Origin: Rebecca billardiae RCC1528
Lineage: Eukaryota > Haptophyta
Assembly (NCBI GenBank): GCA_965240325.2
Contig: OZ251241.1
Span: forward strand, 744,001 to 808,000
Direction of reading: 5' to 3'
Length of the DNA stretch: 64,000 bases
A program made the position numbers and the translations under genes. Below, piece after piece: positions 42,619 to 53,100 of this stretch (the stretch's first letter is position 1; every line of letters starts with the position of its first letter). Below the pieces are notes generated by a model. The model was not told where the DNA came from, ran no database searches, and saw only the letters and a list, made by a program, of their open reading frames with translations.

Positions 42619-43551
42619 ATGCTCGTGTACGCCCTTGCCCTGCTCTCGGCGGCGCACGTGCCGTCGCGCTTCGCCGCGCCGGGCGCGCGCGCGTGCACGA
42701 CCGCCCCCACCGCGGCCGGCGTGCACATGGGCTACGTCCCGGACGGCCTCACCAAGGAGCAGTACGAGAAGATCAAGAAGAAGGAGCGCGAGGCGCAGGC
42801 CAACCTCGGCGCGACCGGCACGAACCGCTTCCAGTCGCGCTCGATGTACGCCTTCCAGAAGGCGCTCGAGAGGGGCGAGGCGACGCACCTCTTCCCGGTC
42901 TCGCCTGAGAAGGTGAAGAAGGGCGAGATCAAGCTCGAGGTGCGCGCGGTGCCGCGCGGCGTCGCGCATGCGCAGCGCGCGCGCGGGCGCGCGCGCGCTG
43001 ACGCTCCCGCGCACGCGCGCGCACGGTGCGCCCCGCCCGACGGCTCGCAGGACGTGCCGTACATGCAGCGCAGGGGTGGGCGGTGGGACCAGACCGACGT
43101 GAAGGGCGCGAAGAAGCGCAACTGGAACAAGTGGGACGAGGCGTACGAGAAGTCGGGCCGCGGCGCCGACGCGTCTGTGAGCATTTTCGGCGGCGACAAC
43201 CTGCCCTGGACGAGCAAGAGCCTCAAGGGGATGTCCAAGGGGCCGGACGCGGAGATGATCCGCCAGTGGAAGCGCATGGGCGTGAAGGGTGCGCGCCGCG
43301 CCGTGCGCTCGCCCCACGCCTGGCGCACACACGCTGGCACCGTGCGCGCCGCGCCCCTTTCCTGTCCTAACCGCTGCCGCTGCCGCTGCCGCTGCCGCTG
43401 CCGCTGCCGCTTCCACTGTGCCGCTGCCGCTGCTGCCGCCACTGCCGCCGCAGTTGACAAGAACGGCAACCCGATCACGGCGGCGAGCGCGAAGGCGAAG
43501 GCGGGCGCGGAGGCCGCGCCGAAGAAGAAGGGCCTCTTCGGCCTCTTCTAA
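42619..43551 (+). CDS. Conserved plastid-targeted protein of unknown function
   Basis: Exons 42619-42939, 43051-43288 and 43454-43551 give 218 aa. Both introns are GT-AG and the frame closes across each junction (KLE/DVPYM; GVK-V-DKNG). The second intron holds a hexanucleotide run. The leader MLVYALALLSAAHVPSRFA looks like a signal peptide, followed by a short Ala/Arg/Thr stretch typical of a bipartite plastid presequence. The mature part is basic and rich in Lys, Gly and Trp. Recognisable blocks are GYVPDGLTKEQYEKIKKKE, SRSMYAFQKALERGEA, HLFPV, DVPYMQRRGGRWD and GAKKRNWNKWD. I recall this pattern from uncharacterised plastid proteins of algae with red-type secondary plastids, but cannot name a gene or function. 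The C-terminus ends in a Lys-rich tail and GLFGLF. No membrane segment is present in the mature region. Confidence 0.75.
   Translation: MLVYALALLSAAHVPSRFAAPGARACTTAPTAAGVHMGYVPDGLTKEQYEKIKKKEREAQANLGATGTNRFQSRSMYAFQKALERGEATHLFPVSPEKVKKGEIKLEVRAVPRGVAHAQRARGRARADAPAHARARCAPPDGSQDVPYMQRRGGRWDQTDVKGAKKRNWNKWDEAYEKSGRGADASVSIFGGDNLPWTSKSLKGMSKGPDAEMIRQWKRMGVKGARRAVRSPHAWRTHAGTVRAAPLSCPNRCRCRCRCRCRCRFHCAAAAAAATAAAVDKNGNPITAASAKAKAGAEAAPKKKGLFGLF
43371..43411 (+). repeat. CCGCTG hexanucleotide run inside an intron
   Basis: About seven CCGCTG units lie within the second intron (43289-43453) of the plastid-protein gene, about 40 bp upstream of the acceptor. Read through, they would add Arg/Cys residues, which supports splicing out this segment. 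Confidence 0.8.
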
Positions 43552-44116
43552 GCGCGCAGCGGCGAGCCGCGCCCTGTTCGCCCGCGCGAGGCGGACAGCA
43601 GCGGACCTCCCCGCTGCTCTGCCCACGCTCGCACGCGCGCGACACCATGCGGGCGTGCGGGCGGGGGCGCACCCTCGGCAGGCGGGCGCCTGTGCCGCGA
43701 TGCAGTGCTCAAGCACACAGGCGTCCGGGCTGCCGTGGTGTACTACACAGAGACGACGACGTTTTCCGTTTTCCCGACGCGATGGCTCGACGAGGGCGGC
43801 GATTAGGGCCGACAGTGCCGGGCTGTCGTGTGCCGCCGCGGCCACTACCAGCCGTCGTGATGAGTGCAATCTGACTGATTGACGGTGACACCCGGCCAAT
43901 GCGACGACGATGATTTTCGCGCGCGCATTTAATATAAGTCGTAGCAGGCCGTCGGCAATTATGAGGACAACCGAGTAGCAGCGGCATGCAGCGAACAGCC
44001 TGCTCAGGAGAGGCGGAGTGGTTAGATAAGTTAGACGCGCGCGACTCATAACGCCACACGGCGCGCGTGGCTGCCGCCGTGTATCAGATCGGATGACGCA
44101 CGATATATGATATGTA

Positions 44117-44191
<75 letters not shown>

Positions 44192-44289
44192 GCGGGCCGT
44201 TAGATTAAATTATAATATGACCGCGTTCCGCGGTCCTTCCGTAGAACCAACGTAGTTAGGGGCCCGCGGTGCACCCTCCGTCGGCTGCT
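43552..44289. other. Intergenic region with microsatellite
   Basis: No gene is seen. It holds AT-rich stretches around 43920-43960 and 44101-44220 flanking the TG microsatellite. Confidence 0.4.
44122..44188 (+). repeat. (TG)33 dinucleotide microsatellite
   Basis: An uninterrupted run of alternating TG covers 67 bp, bordered by ATATG on the left and ATGG on the right. Confidence 0.97.
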
Positions 44290-45353
44290 GTCTCAGTCTG
44301 GTCAACATGGCGGGCCGATGAGGACTGTCGCCGCGGGCCCGCGCGAAGAAGTACGGACGGCGGCCGGGGCAGCGGCGCGCGCGCGCAGGGCGAGCCTGCC
44401 TTGAGGTGCTCGCGCTGCGCCACGCGCTCGACGACGGGCCGCTGGTCGCTCAGCCGGCGCGCCTCGTGCCGGCAGAGCGAGAGCGCGCACCACTAGCTGC
44501 TGGCCCCACCCCCAGCGGCCCCAGCCTGCGCTCACGGCGCTGCGCAGCCGCGCACCGAGAGGCGAGACCGAGCGGAGCTCGGGGTGGAACGAGGCGAGCG
44601 GCGGGTCGCGCCTGCCGCCGCGCGTGCGCGCCTGCTCCACCGCGCCACCGTGCTCGCCCGCCGCCTCCTCCGCCGCGTCGGCCTCGAAGCCACGGCGGCG
44701 GCCAGCCAGCCTCCGACCGAGGCGGAGCCCGTGCGTGCTCACTCACCCGGCGCGGTGGCGCCCTCGAGTCGACGGCCGTCTACTCCACAGCTGGCTGCTC
44801 GAGCTGCTGCACGGGGCGTCGCGACGAGGGCGCCGCGCGCGCCCAGCGCGTCCGTCGCCGCGTCGCGCAGCGCGTCGAGCTCGGCGCCGCGCTTCGCCAG
44901 CTCGGCGCCCAGCGCCTCCGTGCGCACTCGTGTCTCATTCGATTGTCGTCATCGCGCTCGTCGGCTCCGTGGCGAGCCCGCGGGGCGGACGAGCGGACTA
45001 CTGCGCGCCGCAGCAGGAGCAGCGCGCGGCGCGCAGCGCTCCGCGCGCAGCAGGGCCGTCTCCTCATCCACCGAGTGCACGGCCTGCGCGGCGGCGACGG
45101 CGGCGCGCGCCGCCGCGGGGGGACGCAAGCGCTGCGGGCCGAGATGAGTCCGGCCGCCGAGCCGCGGTGGCGGCGTCGGCGTGCGCGCCGGGCGAGGTGG
45201 GCGAGCTCACGCGGCCCGGGCTCAGCACGCCCGTGCACAGCGCCGGCCGCGGTGGCGAGCGCGCACCGCTCGGCCGCGGTGGCAACCGGCTCAGCGGTTG
45301 ATGTTTGATTGTTTGAAGCCGCGAGGTCAGCGACGTCTCCGATGACTCGGCCA
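44290..45353 (-). other. Possible fragmented gene with coiled-coil segments
   Basis: On the minus strand I see scattered stretches that look like real protein, in different frames and so needing introns. One is a start-like segment at 45353 (MAESSETSLTSRLQTIKHQ). Another is an amphipathic piece near 45090-45060 (AQAVHSVDEETALLRAER). A third lies near 44927-44830 (EALGAELAKRGAELDALRD). A fourth is near 44480-44400 (CRHEARRLSDQRPVVERVAQ). They have the heptad-like Ala/Leu/Glu/Arg spacing of coiled coils. I could not place exon borders with confidence, so the gene model, and whether it is intact, remain open. In-between sequence is Arg/Pro/Ala-rich filler like the introns elsewhere in the window. 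Confidence 0.3.
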
Positions 45354-46170
45354 TGATTGTGGTCCTCCTTCGCCCACGGGTGCTTTGTCGACCATCCGCT
45401 GGAGGCGCGCCAACGTCGGTACGGACAGCGCCTGCTTGAGCGTCGTGATGTGCATCAGCTCGAGCCGGCCGAAGATGGGCCCGCCGACGGCGATGATCAT
45501 GATGTGCGCGCTTGCCGCTTGGGCACCCGTCCTCGTCGCGAGACGCTGGCGGGCGGGTAACCCGTTTTTCTTTCATATCAATATGACCCCCGCGTGCGCA
45601 AAATAATGCAAACCGGCAAACAGCGCGCTCGGTACGCCGACATGCAGTTTGAAACAGTCGTAGTATATGACCCATGCACATGCACTTTGTCAAAACAATA
45701 CGGCCCTTGGACCGGCGACCTAAAGTTTTCAATAGCGTCGATGACACGATGACTAAACTTTACTGACAAAGTGACGGCCTTCGATCTTCGACCCCACGGC
45801 CGTCCAACGACATACGCGGAATGACCTTGGGCGCGGCCTTTTAAGCTGTGATGGACGACAGCAATACCCCCCTCAAAAAATCGAAAACTCACCCTCCAAC
45901 AGCCCTAAAAATCGTCCCCCGTCCCCTTTTCTTTGATCAAAAGATCTTTTTGACAACGTAGTGAGGGCCCCCGGCGGGGCTCCACGCTACGCGCTCCGCC
46001 CTGCACCGCGGGCCATTATATAAAATTGACGACGACGTATTACGTAACGACGACTGACTACTCGACAGCGGCGGCTACTCTCGGATAAATACTAATAAGC
46101 CTGCTGACGACGATGATGAATAAACGTATACTCGCCGCCGCGCGCCCGACGGCAGCAGCAATAAAGCCGC
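45354..46170. other. Intergenic region, AT-richer
   Basis: About 820 bp with much lower GC than its surroundings from 45560 on. It has a near-palindrome TCAAAAGATCTTTTTGA (about 45937) and a TATATAAAA run at 46018, which lies downstream of the minus-strand permease gene. A 104-codon minus-strand frame (45578-45892) has no recognisable features; I do not call it a gene. Confidence 0.4.
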
Positions 46171-48511
46171 CTACTCGGCCGGCCCGGCCTTGGCCCCGAG
46201 CGAGGACTGCAGGCCGAGCGCCATCCCGCTGAAGCCGACGAGCACGAGCGCAGAGCACGCCACCGCCTCGAGCGTCGTCATGGTGCGCCAGTGCACGGCG
46301 GTGTAGAAGGCTGCCGGCAGGATGAAGGAGATGAGCATCGTCGTGACCGCGCCCATCAGCTCGACGACCAGCCCAAAGTCCGGCACCGAGATGGCCAGCA
46401 GCCCCGCGCCCATCGCGACACCGAGCCGCACAAAGAGCGTCGTCCAGTTCAGCTTGGCGAACGGGCTGGCGCCCTCGTCGGCGTCGTCGGCCGGCGCGTC
46501 GGCGCCGGAGGGCGGCGTGGCGGGCGGCGCGGCCGCCGCCGCGGCCGCGGGCTCGGCCGAGGGCTCGCGGCTCGCGCGCGACGCGGCGGCGCGGCTGGAT
46601 CGGCGCGAGCCGCCGTGCTGGCTGCCGCTGGCGAGTGCAGACTCCTTGGCTGCCGCGCTCAGCGGCGGCGTGGGCTGCAGCGCGGCCGCCGTCGCGGCGG
46701 GCACCTTGATCCCGCCCTCCATGGCGAGCATGAGCAGCACCGTCGCGGCGGCGTCGAGCTTGGCGCTCAGCGCGTCCACCTGCGCCTTGAGCTCGTCCGC
46801 GGGCGGGCGGAGCACGCCCTCGTCCAGCTGGGCGAGCGCGCGCAGGTCGTGGCAGTAGAGCGCGTCGGTCAGGATCCGGACCACGGGCACGCAGAAGATG
46901 GAGAAGGAGAAGAACGTGTTCACCAGCACCGCCACCGTCGCGGCCGTGCCGATCAGCGGGCTGCTTGACATCAGGTTGAGGGTGAGCGTGTCCTGGGCGG
47001 GGGTATAGGGGTAGGGATAGGGGTAGGGTCAGCGCGCCGCAGCCGCTGCCGCCGCTCGCGGCGCCCGGCGCGCGCGGCGCAGCTGGCGCACACACCGCCG
47101 CGCAGTGGCCAAAGAAGTAATAGGCGAGCGCGGCGAAGAAGCAATAGTACGTGCCTGCGCACGCAAAGCCGACGTTGACCGCCTTGTCGAAGTGCGGCCG
47201 CTCCGAGGCGGGCATCTTGGCGTAGATCTCCTGGTGGCGGCGGTGGCGGGCCGTAGGGCGTGGCGCGGGAGGGAGTGTGGCGCGCGCGCGCCTTCAGCGT
47301 GGCTTCAGCGCGCCGCGCGCGTGGGGGATGCATCGGGCAGCGGCCATCGCCGCACGCGCGCGCGCGCGCGGCACACACCGGGAACGTGGCGTGCCCGGCG
47401 AAGGCGAACAGGCAGAGCGACAGTGCAGCGCCCATGCCGCGCACATTCAGCAGCTGATGATCAACAGATCGGCGGCGGCGGCCGGCGGCGGACGACGACG
47501 ACGGCAACGGGGCGCGCGCGCACAGGCGGGCGGTTGCGAGGGCGGGCGGGGGCAGGAGGCGTGAGCCGGGGGGCAGGCGGGGCGCCCCTCCTCCCCGCCA
47601 ACGTCGCAGCGGCTTGCCTCGTGCGCCATGGTTCCGCCTGGCGGCGTCGATGCGTCCAGCACGGCGCAGGGCGCGCCCGCAGGCTCGGGCAGGTGCGCGA
47701 GGAGCGGGCCGACGAGCGTGCCGAGCAGCATCGACGCCGTCGCCACCAGCCCGATGCTCGCGAAGTACGAGAGGTACCGCGTCTTGAGCAGCAGCGTGAA
47801 GAAGGCGAGGGCACACACGGAGAGGCAGACGGCGGCGGCCGCGGGCACTCCGCCGCGCAGCGTCGGCGGCAGGTGAAGAAGGACGGGCCAGTTGACGGCC
47901 TGGAGCACGATGTAGCAGGTGGCCGCGCCGAAGCACTCGAGCACGGTGAGCACCTTCATCCCCACGCCGCCCGCCTGCCCCGCCACCTCCTCCGCGAGCT
48001 GGTCGTATGTACTCACCAGCCCGCGGCCGAGCAGGCGCGAAGGGTCGGCGCGCTTGCGGTCGTTGATCGTCTTGAAGCTCCAGACGAGCATCTTGGCGGT
48101 GACGGCGGTCATGCACGTGGCGAGCGCGATGATCACCAGCCCGAACCAGCCCGCGTTCTCCAGCGCGTACGGCAGGCCGAGCACGCCCGCGCCCACGAGG
48201 CAGTTTGTGATCATGAGTGCTACCTGCCGCCACGACGGGCCATGCGCCGGGACGCTGAGGTCGAGCTCGCGCTGCGGCTGGTAGATCGACGCGCGGATCT
48301 CGTACGTGCTGAACGTGCTCTCCCGCCACGCGCGCAGCATCCCCACCTTGCGCACCGCCGAGCGGAACTTGGCGATCGCCGGCCGGCGGCGCGGCGCGCT
48401 CGCGACGTCCGCCGCGGGCTGCCGCTCGGCGCCCGCCGCGGCCGAGGCCTCGGCGGCGGGGAGCAGCGGCTGGCGCGCCGCGACGCCCGTGCCGTTCTCC
48501 ATCGCGATCAC
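46171..48511 (-). CDS. Amino-acid/auxin permease family (AAAP) transporter
   Basis: Exons on the minus strand are 48511-47618, 47453-47379, 47230-47096 and 46992-46171, giving 641 aa. A Met at residue 4 is an alternative start. After a soluble N-terminus of ~90 residues comes the family's first helix, VALMITNCLVGAGVLGLPYA. Further helices follow (LVIIALATCMTAVTAKMLVW, FGAATCYIVLQAV, FASIGLVATASMLLGTL). FAFAGHATFP and YYFFGHCAADTLTLNL match the region after helix 6 of the VGAT/AVT group. A ~150-residue Ala/Pro/Ser-rich loop (about 400-550) interrupts the late helices and is unusual. The family moves amino acids with protons across vacuolar, vesicular or plasma membranes. Introns 2 and 3 are GT-AG. 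Intron 1 is best read as GC-AG (GAG/GCAAGC); a weaker in-frame GT donor lies 15 bases downstream. Confidence 0.8.
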
Positions 48512-48792
48512 TACGGTGGAGCCCGCGAGGCGCGGCTGTGATCAGCCGCGCCGAGCGCGGGCGGGCGGGCGGGCGGGCGGGGCGGGCGGCGCGCGCCGAT
48601 CGGCCGGGTCCACCGACAATTCGGGGCCGGCCGCGGCGGCCGGACGTGGGTAGTGCTTACCCGCCCGGACATTACTGTACAGTAGAGCACCAGTCTGGAC
48701 ACCGGACTAAACAGGAGCAACCAACGGGCTGCCCCATCCCTGGTGCGTCATGCATGCCCATCACCGGCGCGCGGCGCCACACGCGCGCCTCG
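48512..48792. other. Spacer upstream of permease, downstream of Sfi1-like gene
   Basis: A 280-bp spacer. It should contain the permease promoter and the 3' end of the Sfi1-like gene, both read on the minus strand. No motif was recognised. Confidence 0.35.
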
Positions 48793-50127
48793 TCACAGCG
48801 TGTGCACGCGGCTGCGCGGCGCGGCGGCGGTGGCGGCGCCCGCGCGCGCCGCGCGCGCGCCGCGCGCCCAGCGCGCGAGCGCCGCGCGCCGCGCGCCGCG
48901 CGCGTGCGCGTCGGCGGCGCACGCGTGCGCGAGCACAGCGGCGACGCGCCGCGCGTAGCTCGCCTCGAGCGCGCGCATCCCGCGCCGCAGCTCGTGCGCC
49001 GCCGCCACGTGCGGCGGCACCGGCACCGTCGCAGCGAGCGCGCGCGCCGTCGCGCGCGCGCGCGCCGCGCTGCGCGCGCCGCGCAGCCGAGCAAGCAAGC
49101 GCGCGCCGTGCACCGCGCGCAGGCGGCGGCGCGCGGCGGCGGAGGCGGCGCGCGCGGCGGCGAAGAGGCGCCACGCGTGCACGGCGCGCGCCGTCGGCGG
49201 CGCCGGCCGCAGCAGCCAGCCGCCGTCGAGCGCCGCGCCGCGGCCGGCGGCGTCGGCGCGCGCCGCCTCTCGCGCGCCGGCGGCGCGCCGCCACGCGCGC
49301 ACGGCGCGCGCCGCGCACGCCGCCGCCGCCCAGCGCGCGGCGAGCGTGGCGCGCGCCGCGTCGGCGCGCCAGATCGCCCACGCGGCCTCGAGCGCGCCCG
49401 CCGCCGCGAGCGCGCGCACCCGCGCCGCCACGCGCTCGGGCTCCGCCGCCGCGGCCGCCGCCGCCCACGCGCGCCACGCGCGCGCGCGCACGGCGTGCGC
49501 GGCGCGCGCCCGCGCCCAGCCGCGCAGCCCGCGCGCGTAGGCGCGGCCGCCAAGCGCGCCGAGCGCGCGCGCGAGCACGTGCGCCGTCGCGCGCAGCTCG
49601 TCGCGCAGCGCCGCCGCGCGGCGGAGCGCGCGCGCCGCCGCCGCGCGGCGCAGCACCACGAACCCGCGCGCGCGCGCGTAGCGCCCGCCGCCGCTCACGG
49701 CCGCGACGGCGTCGCCGAGCTCGGCGGCGCGCGCGGCCGCGCGCGCGGACGCGCCGTGCGCCGCGCGCCAGCGGCGGAGCGCGGCGCGGCGCGCGTGCGC
49801 GCGGAGCGCGCGCGCGGCGGCGTGCGCGCGGCGTGCGCGCGCGCGCCACGCCGCCAGGGCGGGCTGCAGCTGCCACAGCCGCAGCAGCGCGCCGCCGCTG
49901 AGCGCGCGCGCCGGCGCGCGCTCGCGCCGCGGCGCGGCGGAGCGCGCCGCGGGCGCGCGCGCCGCGGCGGCGGGCGCGGCGGCGGGCACGCGCGGCGGCG
50001 GCGGCGGCGGCACGAGCGTGCTCGGCGCGGCGCTGACGGCACTGGGCGCGCGTGGCACCGGCCGAGGCACCGGCGGCGGCGGGGGTGGGGGCGGCGCAGC
50101 CGCCGCCGCCGCCGCCGCCGCGGGCGC

Positions 50128-50188
<61 letters not shown>

Positions 50189-53100
50189 CGCGGCGCAGCG
50201 GGCGCGGCTGAGGCGGCGCGTGGCTTGGGCTTGGGCGCGGGCATGCGCAGCCGCGCCGAGGCGGCGGCGACAAGCGCCGCGCCGCCGCTCAGCGCGCCCT
50301 TGAGCGCGCTCCATCCCGCGCCGCGCTCGGCAGCGTCGCTGGCGGCGGCGGCGTCGGTGTCGGCGTCGGCGGCGGCGGCGGTGGCGGCGGTGGCGGTGGC
50401 TGCGGCGGCTGCGCCGGCGGCGGCAGCGTTTTCCGGCGCGGCGGGGGCGGCGAGCGCGGCGGCGTCCTCTCCGAGCGCACGAGCCGACACGGACGCCACT
50501 GCGCTTGCCGAGGCTGCCGCCGCCGCCGTGCGTGGCCGCGCGCCTGGCCGCGCCGCCGCGGCGGCGGCGGCGGCGGGCGCGGCGGAAGCGGCCGGCGGCG
50601 GGCGCGGCGGCGGCGGCGGCGGCGTCGGCGCAGCGGCCGCGGCTGCGAGCGCGGGCTGGGGCGGCGGCGCCGCCGCCGCAAGGGCGAGCACGGGCGGCGC
50701 GGCGGGCAGGACGGCCTCGCACGCGAGCGCGGCGACGGGCGGCGGCGCTGCCGCCGCGCCCATCACGGCCGGCGGCGGTGGCGGCGGGCGCGCCGCCACG
50801 GCTGGCGGCGGGCGGCGCGGCGCGCGCAGCCGCTCGCCGCGCGCGCCGAGCGCCGCGGCCACGTGCGCCATCGACGCCGCGACGGCGCGCCACTGCGCGT
50901 GCGAGGCGCGCAGCGAGGCGCGCGCAGCGCGCGCGCCGAGCGCCTCCGCCGCGCGCATCGCCACGCCGCGCGCGCGCGCGCCGCGCCACGCGCGCAGCGC
51001 TCGCCGCTGACGCAGCGCGCGGGCGGCCGCGGCCGCGCGCGCGGCGCGCGCCGCGTCGGCCGCGCCGCCGCGCCACGCGCGCACGGCGCGCGCGCTGCGC
51101 CGCTGCGCGCCGGCGCGGCGTGCAGCGCCGGCGGCGATCGCGAGCGCGGCATCGGCGTCGGCGTGGACGCGCCACACGCGCGCCGCGCCGCCGAGCCCGT
51201 GCAGCCGCGCGCGGCCGAGCTGCGCGGCGGCGGCGCGCGCGGCGGCCGCGCGCGCGCCGAGCGCGCGCAGCGCGGCCGTGCGGCCGCGCGCGGCCGCGGC
51301 CGCGCGCAGCGCCGCCGCCGCCGCCGCCGCGCGCGCGGCCGCGCGGAGGCGCGCGAGCGCGCCACGCTGCTCGCGCGCGCGCAGCGCCAAGCACGCGCCG
51401 CGCTCCACGCGCCCGGCGCGCGCCGCCGCGAGCAGCGCCGCCCACGTCGGCGCGGCCAGCGCGCGCACGCCCGCGGCGCGCACGGCGGCGCGGCCGCGCG
51501 CGCCGCGCCACGCGTCGAGCGCGCCGCGCGCGCCGCGCGCGGCCGCGGCGGCCGTGGCGGCGTGCGCGGCGCGCGCGAGGTGCGCGTCGGAGGCGTGGTG
51601 CGCGCGCCACTCGAGCCACCCGCGCCGCTGCGCCGCCGCGCCGCCCGCGCCCGCCGCCGCCGCCGCCATCGCCGCAGCCGCGGCCGCGGCCGCGCGGCGC
51701 GCGCCGAGCGCGCGCAGCGCGGCGCGCGCGCCCGCGGCGCGCGCGGCCGGCGGCGCGCGGCCGGCGACGCGGCGGGCGGCGGCGGCGGCGCGGAGCGCGC
51801 GGAGCGCAGGCGGCGCCTCGCGCGCGACGCGCGCACCACGCACCGCCGCGGCCGCGCGCCCGAGCCGCGCGCGCTCGCGCGCGCCCGCGGCGGCGGCGCG
51901 CAGCGCGCGCCGCGCGGCCGCGGCCGCGGCCGCGGCGCGCGCGGCGCGGCGCGCGCTCAGCGCGCGCATGCCCGCGCCCAGCGCGCCGCCGCGCGCCGCG
52001 GCGGCGGCGCGCGCGGCGCCGAGCGCGCGCGCGTGCGCGGCGGCGCGCGCGGCGCGCAGCGCACGCAGCGCGCGCGCCGCGCGCGCCGCCCGCAGCGCGG
52101 CCGCGCCGCGGCGCGCGGCGGCGGCCTCGGCGGCGCGGCGGCGCAGCGCGGCCGCGCCGCGCGCCGCGCGGCCGCGCGCGGCGGTGGCGGCGGCCGCGTC
52201 GGCGAAAGCGCGCGCCGCGACGGCGCGCGTGAGCGCGAGCAGCGCGCGCGAGGCGCGCGCGCGCGCCACGTGCGCCGCCGCCTCCGCGCCGCGCGCGCGC
52301 GCCACCACCGCCGCATCCGCCTCGTCGCCGAGCGCGGCGCGCGCGGCGCGCAGCGCGCGCGCGCGCGCGGTCGCGGCCGCGCGCGCGCGCAGCGCGCCAG
52401 CCGCGCGCGCGACGCGCGCGGCGGCGGCGGCCTGCGCCTGCGCCGCCTCGCCGTGCGCGCTGGCGAGCGCGCGCGCGCGCGCCTCCGCGCGCGCCGCGGC
52501 GGGCGACGCCGCCGCCGCGCCGCGCGCCGCCGCCACCCAACGCCACCGGAGCAGCGCTTGCCAGCGCGCCGCCGCGCGCCGCACCGTCGACAAGGCGGCG
52601 GCGCGCTCGGCCGCCGCCGCGTCCGCCGCGGCGCGCGCGCGCGCGGCGCGCCACGTGCGCAGCGCGCGCCGCGCGTGCACGGCGTCGCGCCGCGCCGCGA
52701 CCGCCGTCGCGCCCGCCACGCCCGCCGCGAGCGCGGCCAGCGCGCGCGGCGCGTGCGCGCGCGCGCGGCGCGCGCCGAGCGCCGCGGCCGCGGCCGCGGC
52801 CGCGGCCGCGGCGCGCGCGCGCCGCCGCCACGCGCGCAGCGCGGCGCGGCGCGCGTCGCCGAGCGCGGCGGGCGCGGCGTCGGCGGCGCGGCGCGCGGCG
52901 GAGGCGTCGAGCGCGCCGCGCGCCGCCGCGCGCAGCGCCGCCGACGCCGCGTGCCGCCGCGCCACCGCCGCGTCGGCGGCGGCGGCGCGCGCGGCCGCCG
53001 CGGCGCGCCGCCACGCGCGCAGCGGCGGCGCGGCCGCGCGGCCGCGCGCCGCGGCCGCGGCCGCGCCGAGCGCGGCGCGCGCGCGCGCGGCGCGGCGCCA

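Noticed and set aside
46018-46030. TATATAAAA as a promoter
   Set aside because: It lies downstream of the stop codon of the minus-strand permease gene, with no gene starting nearby on the plus strand.
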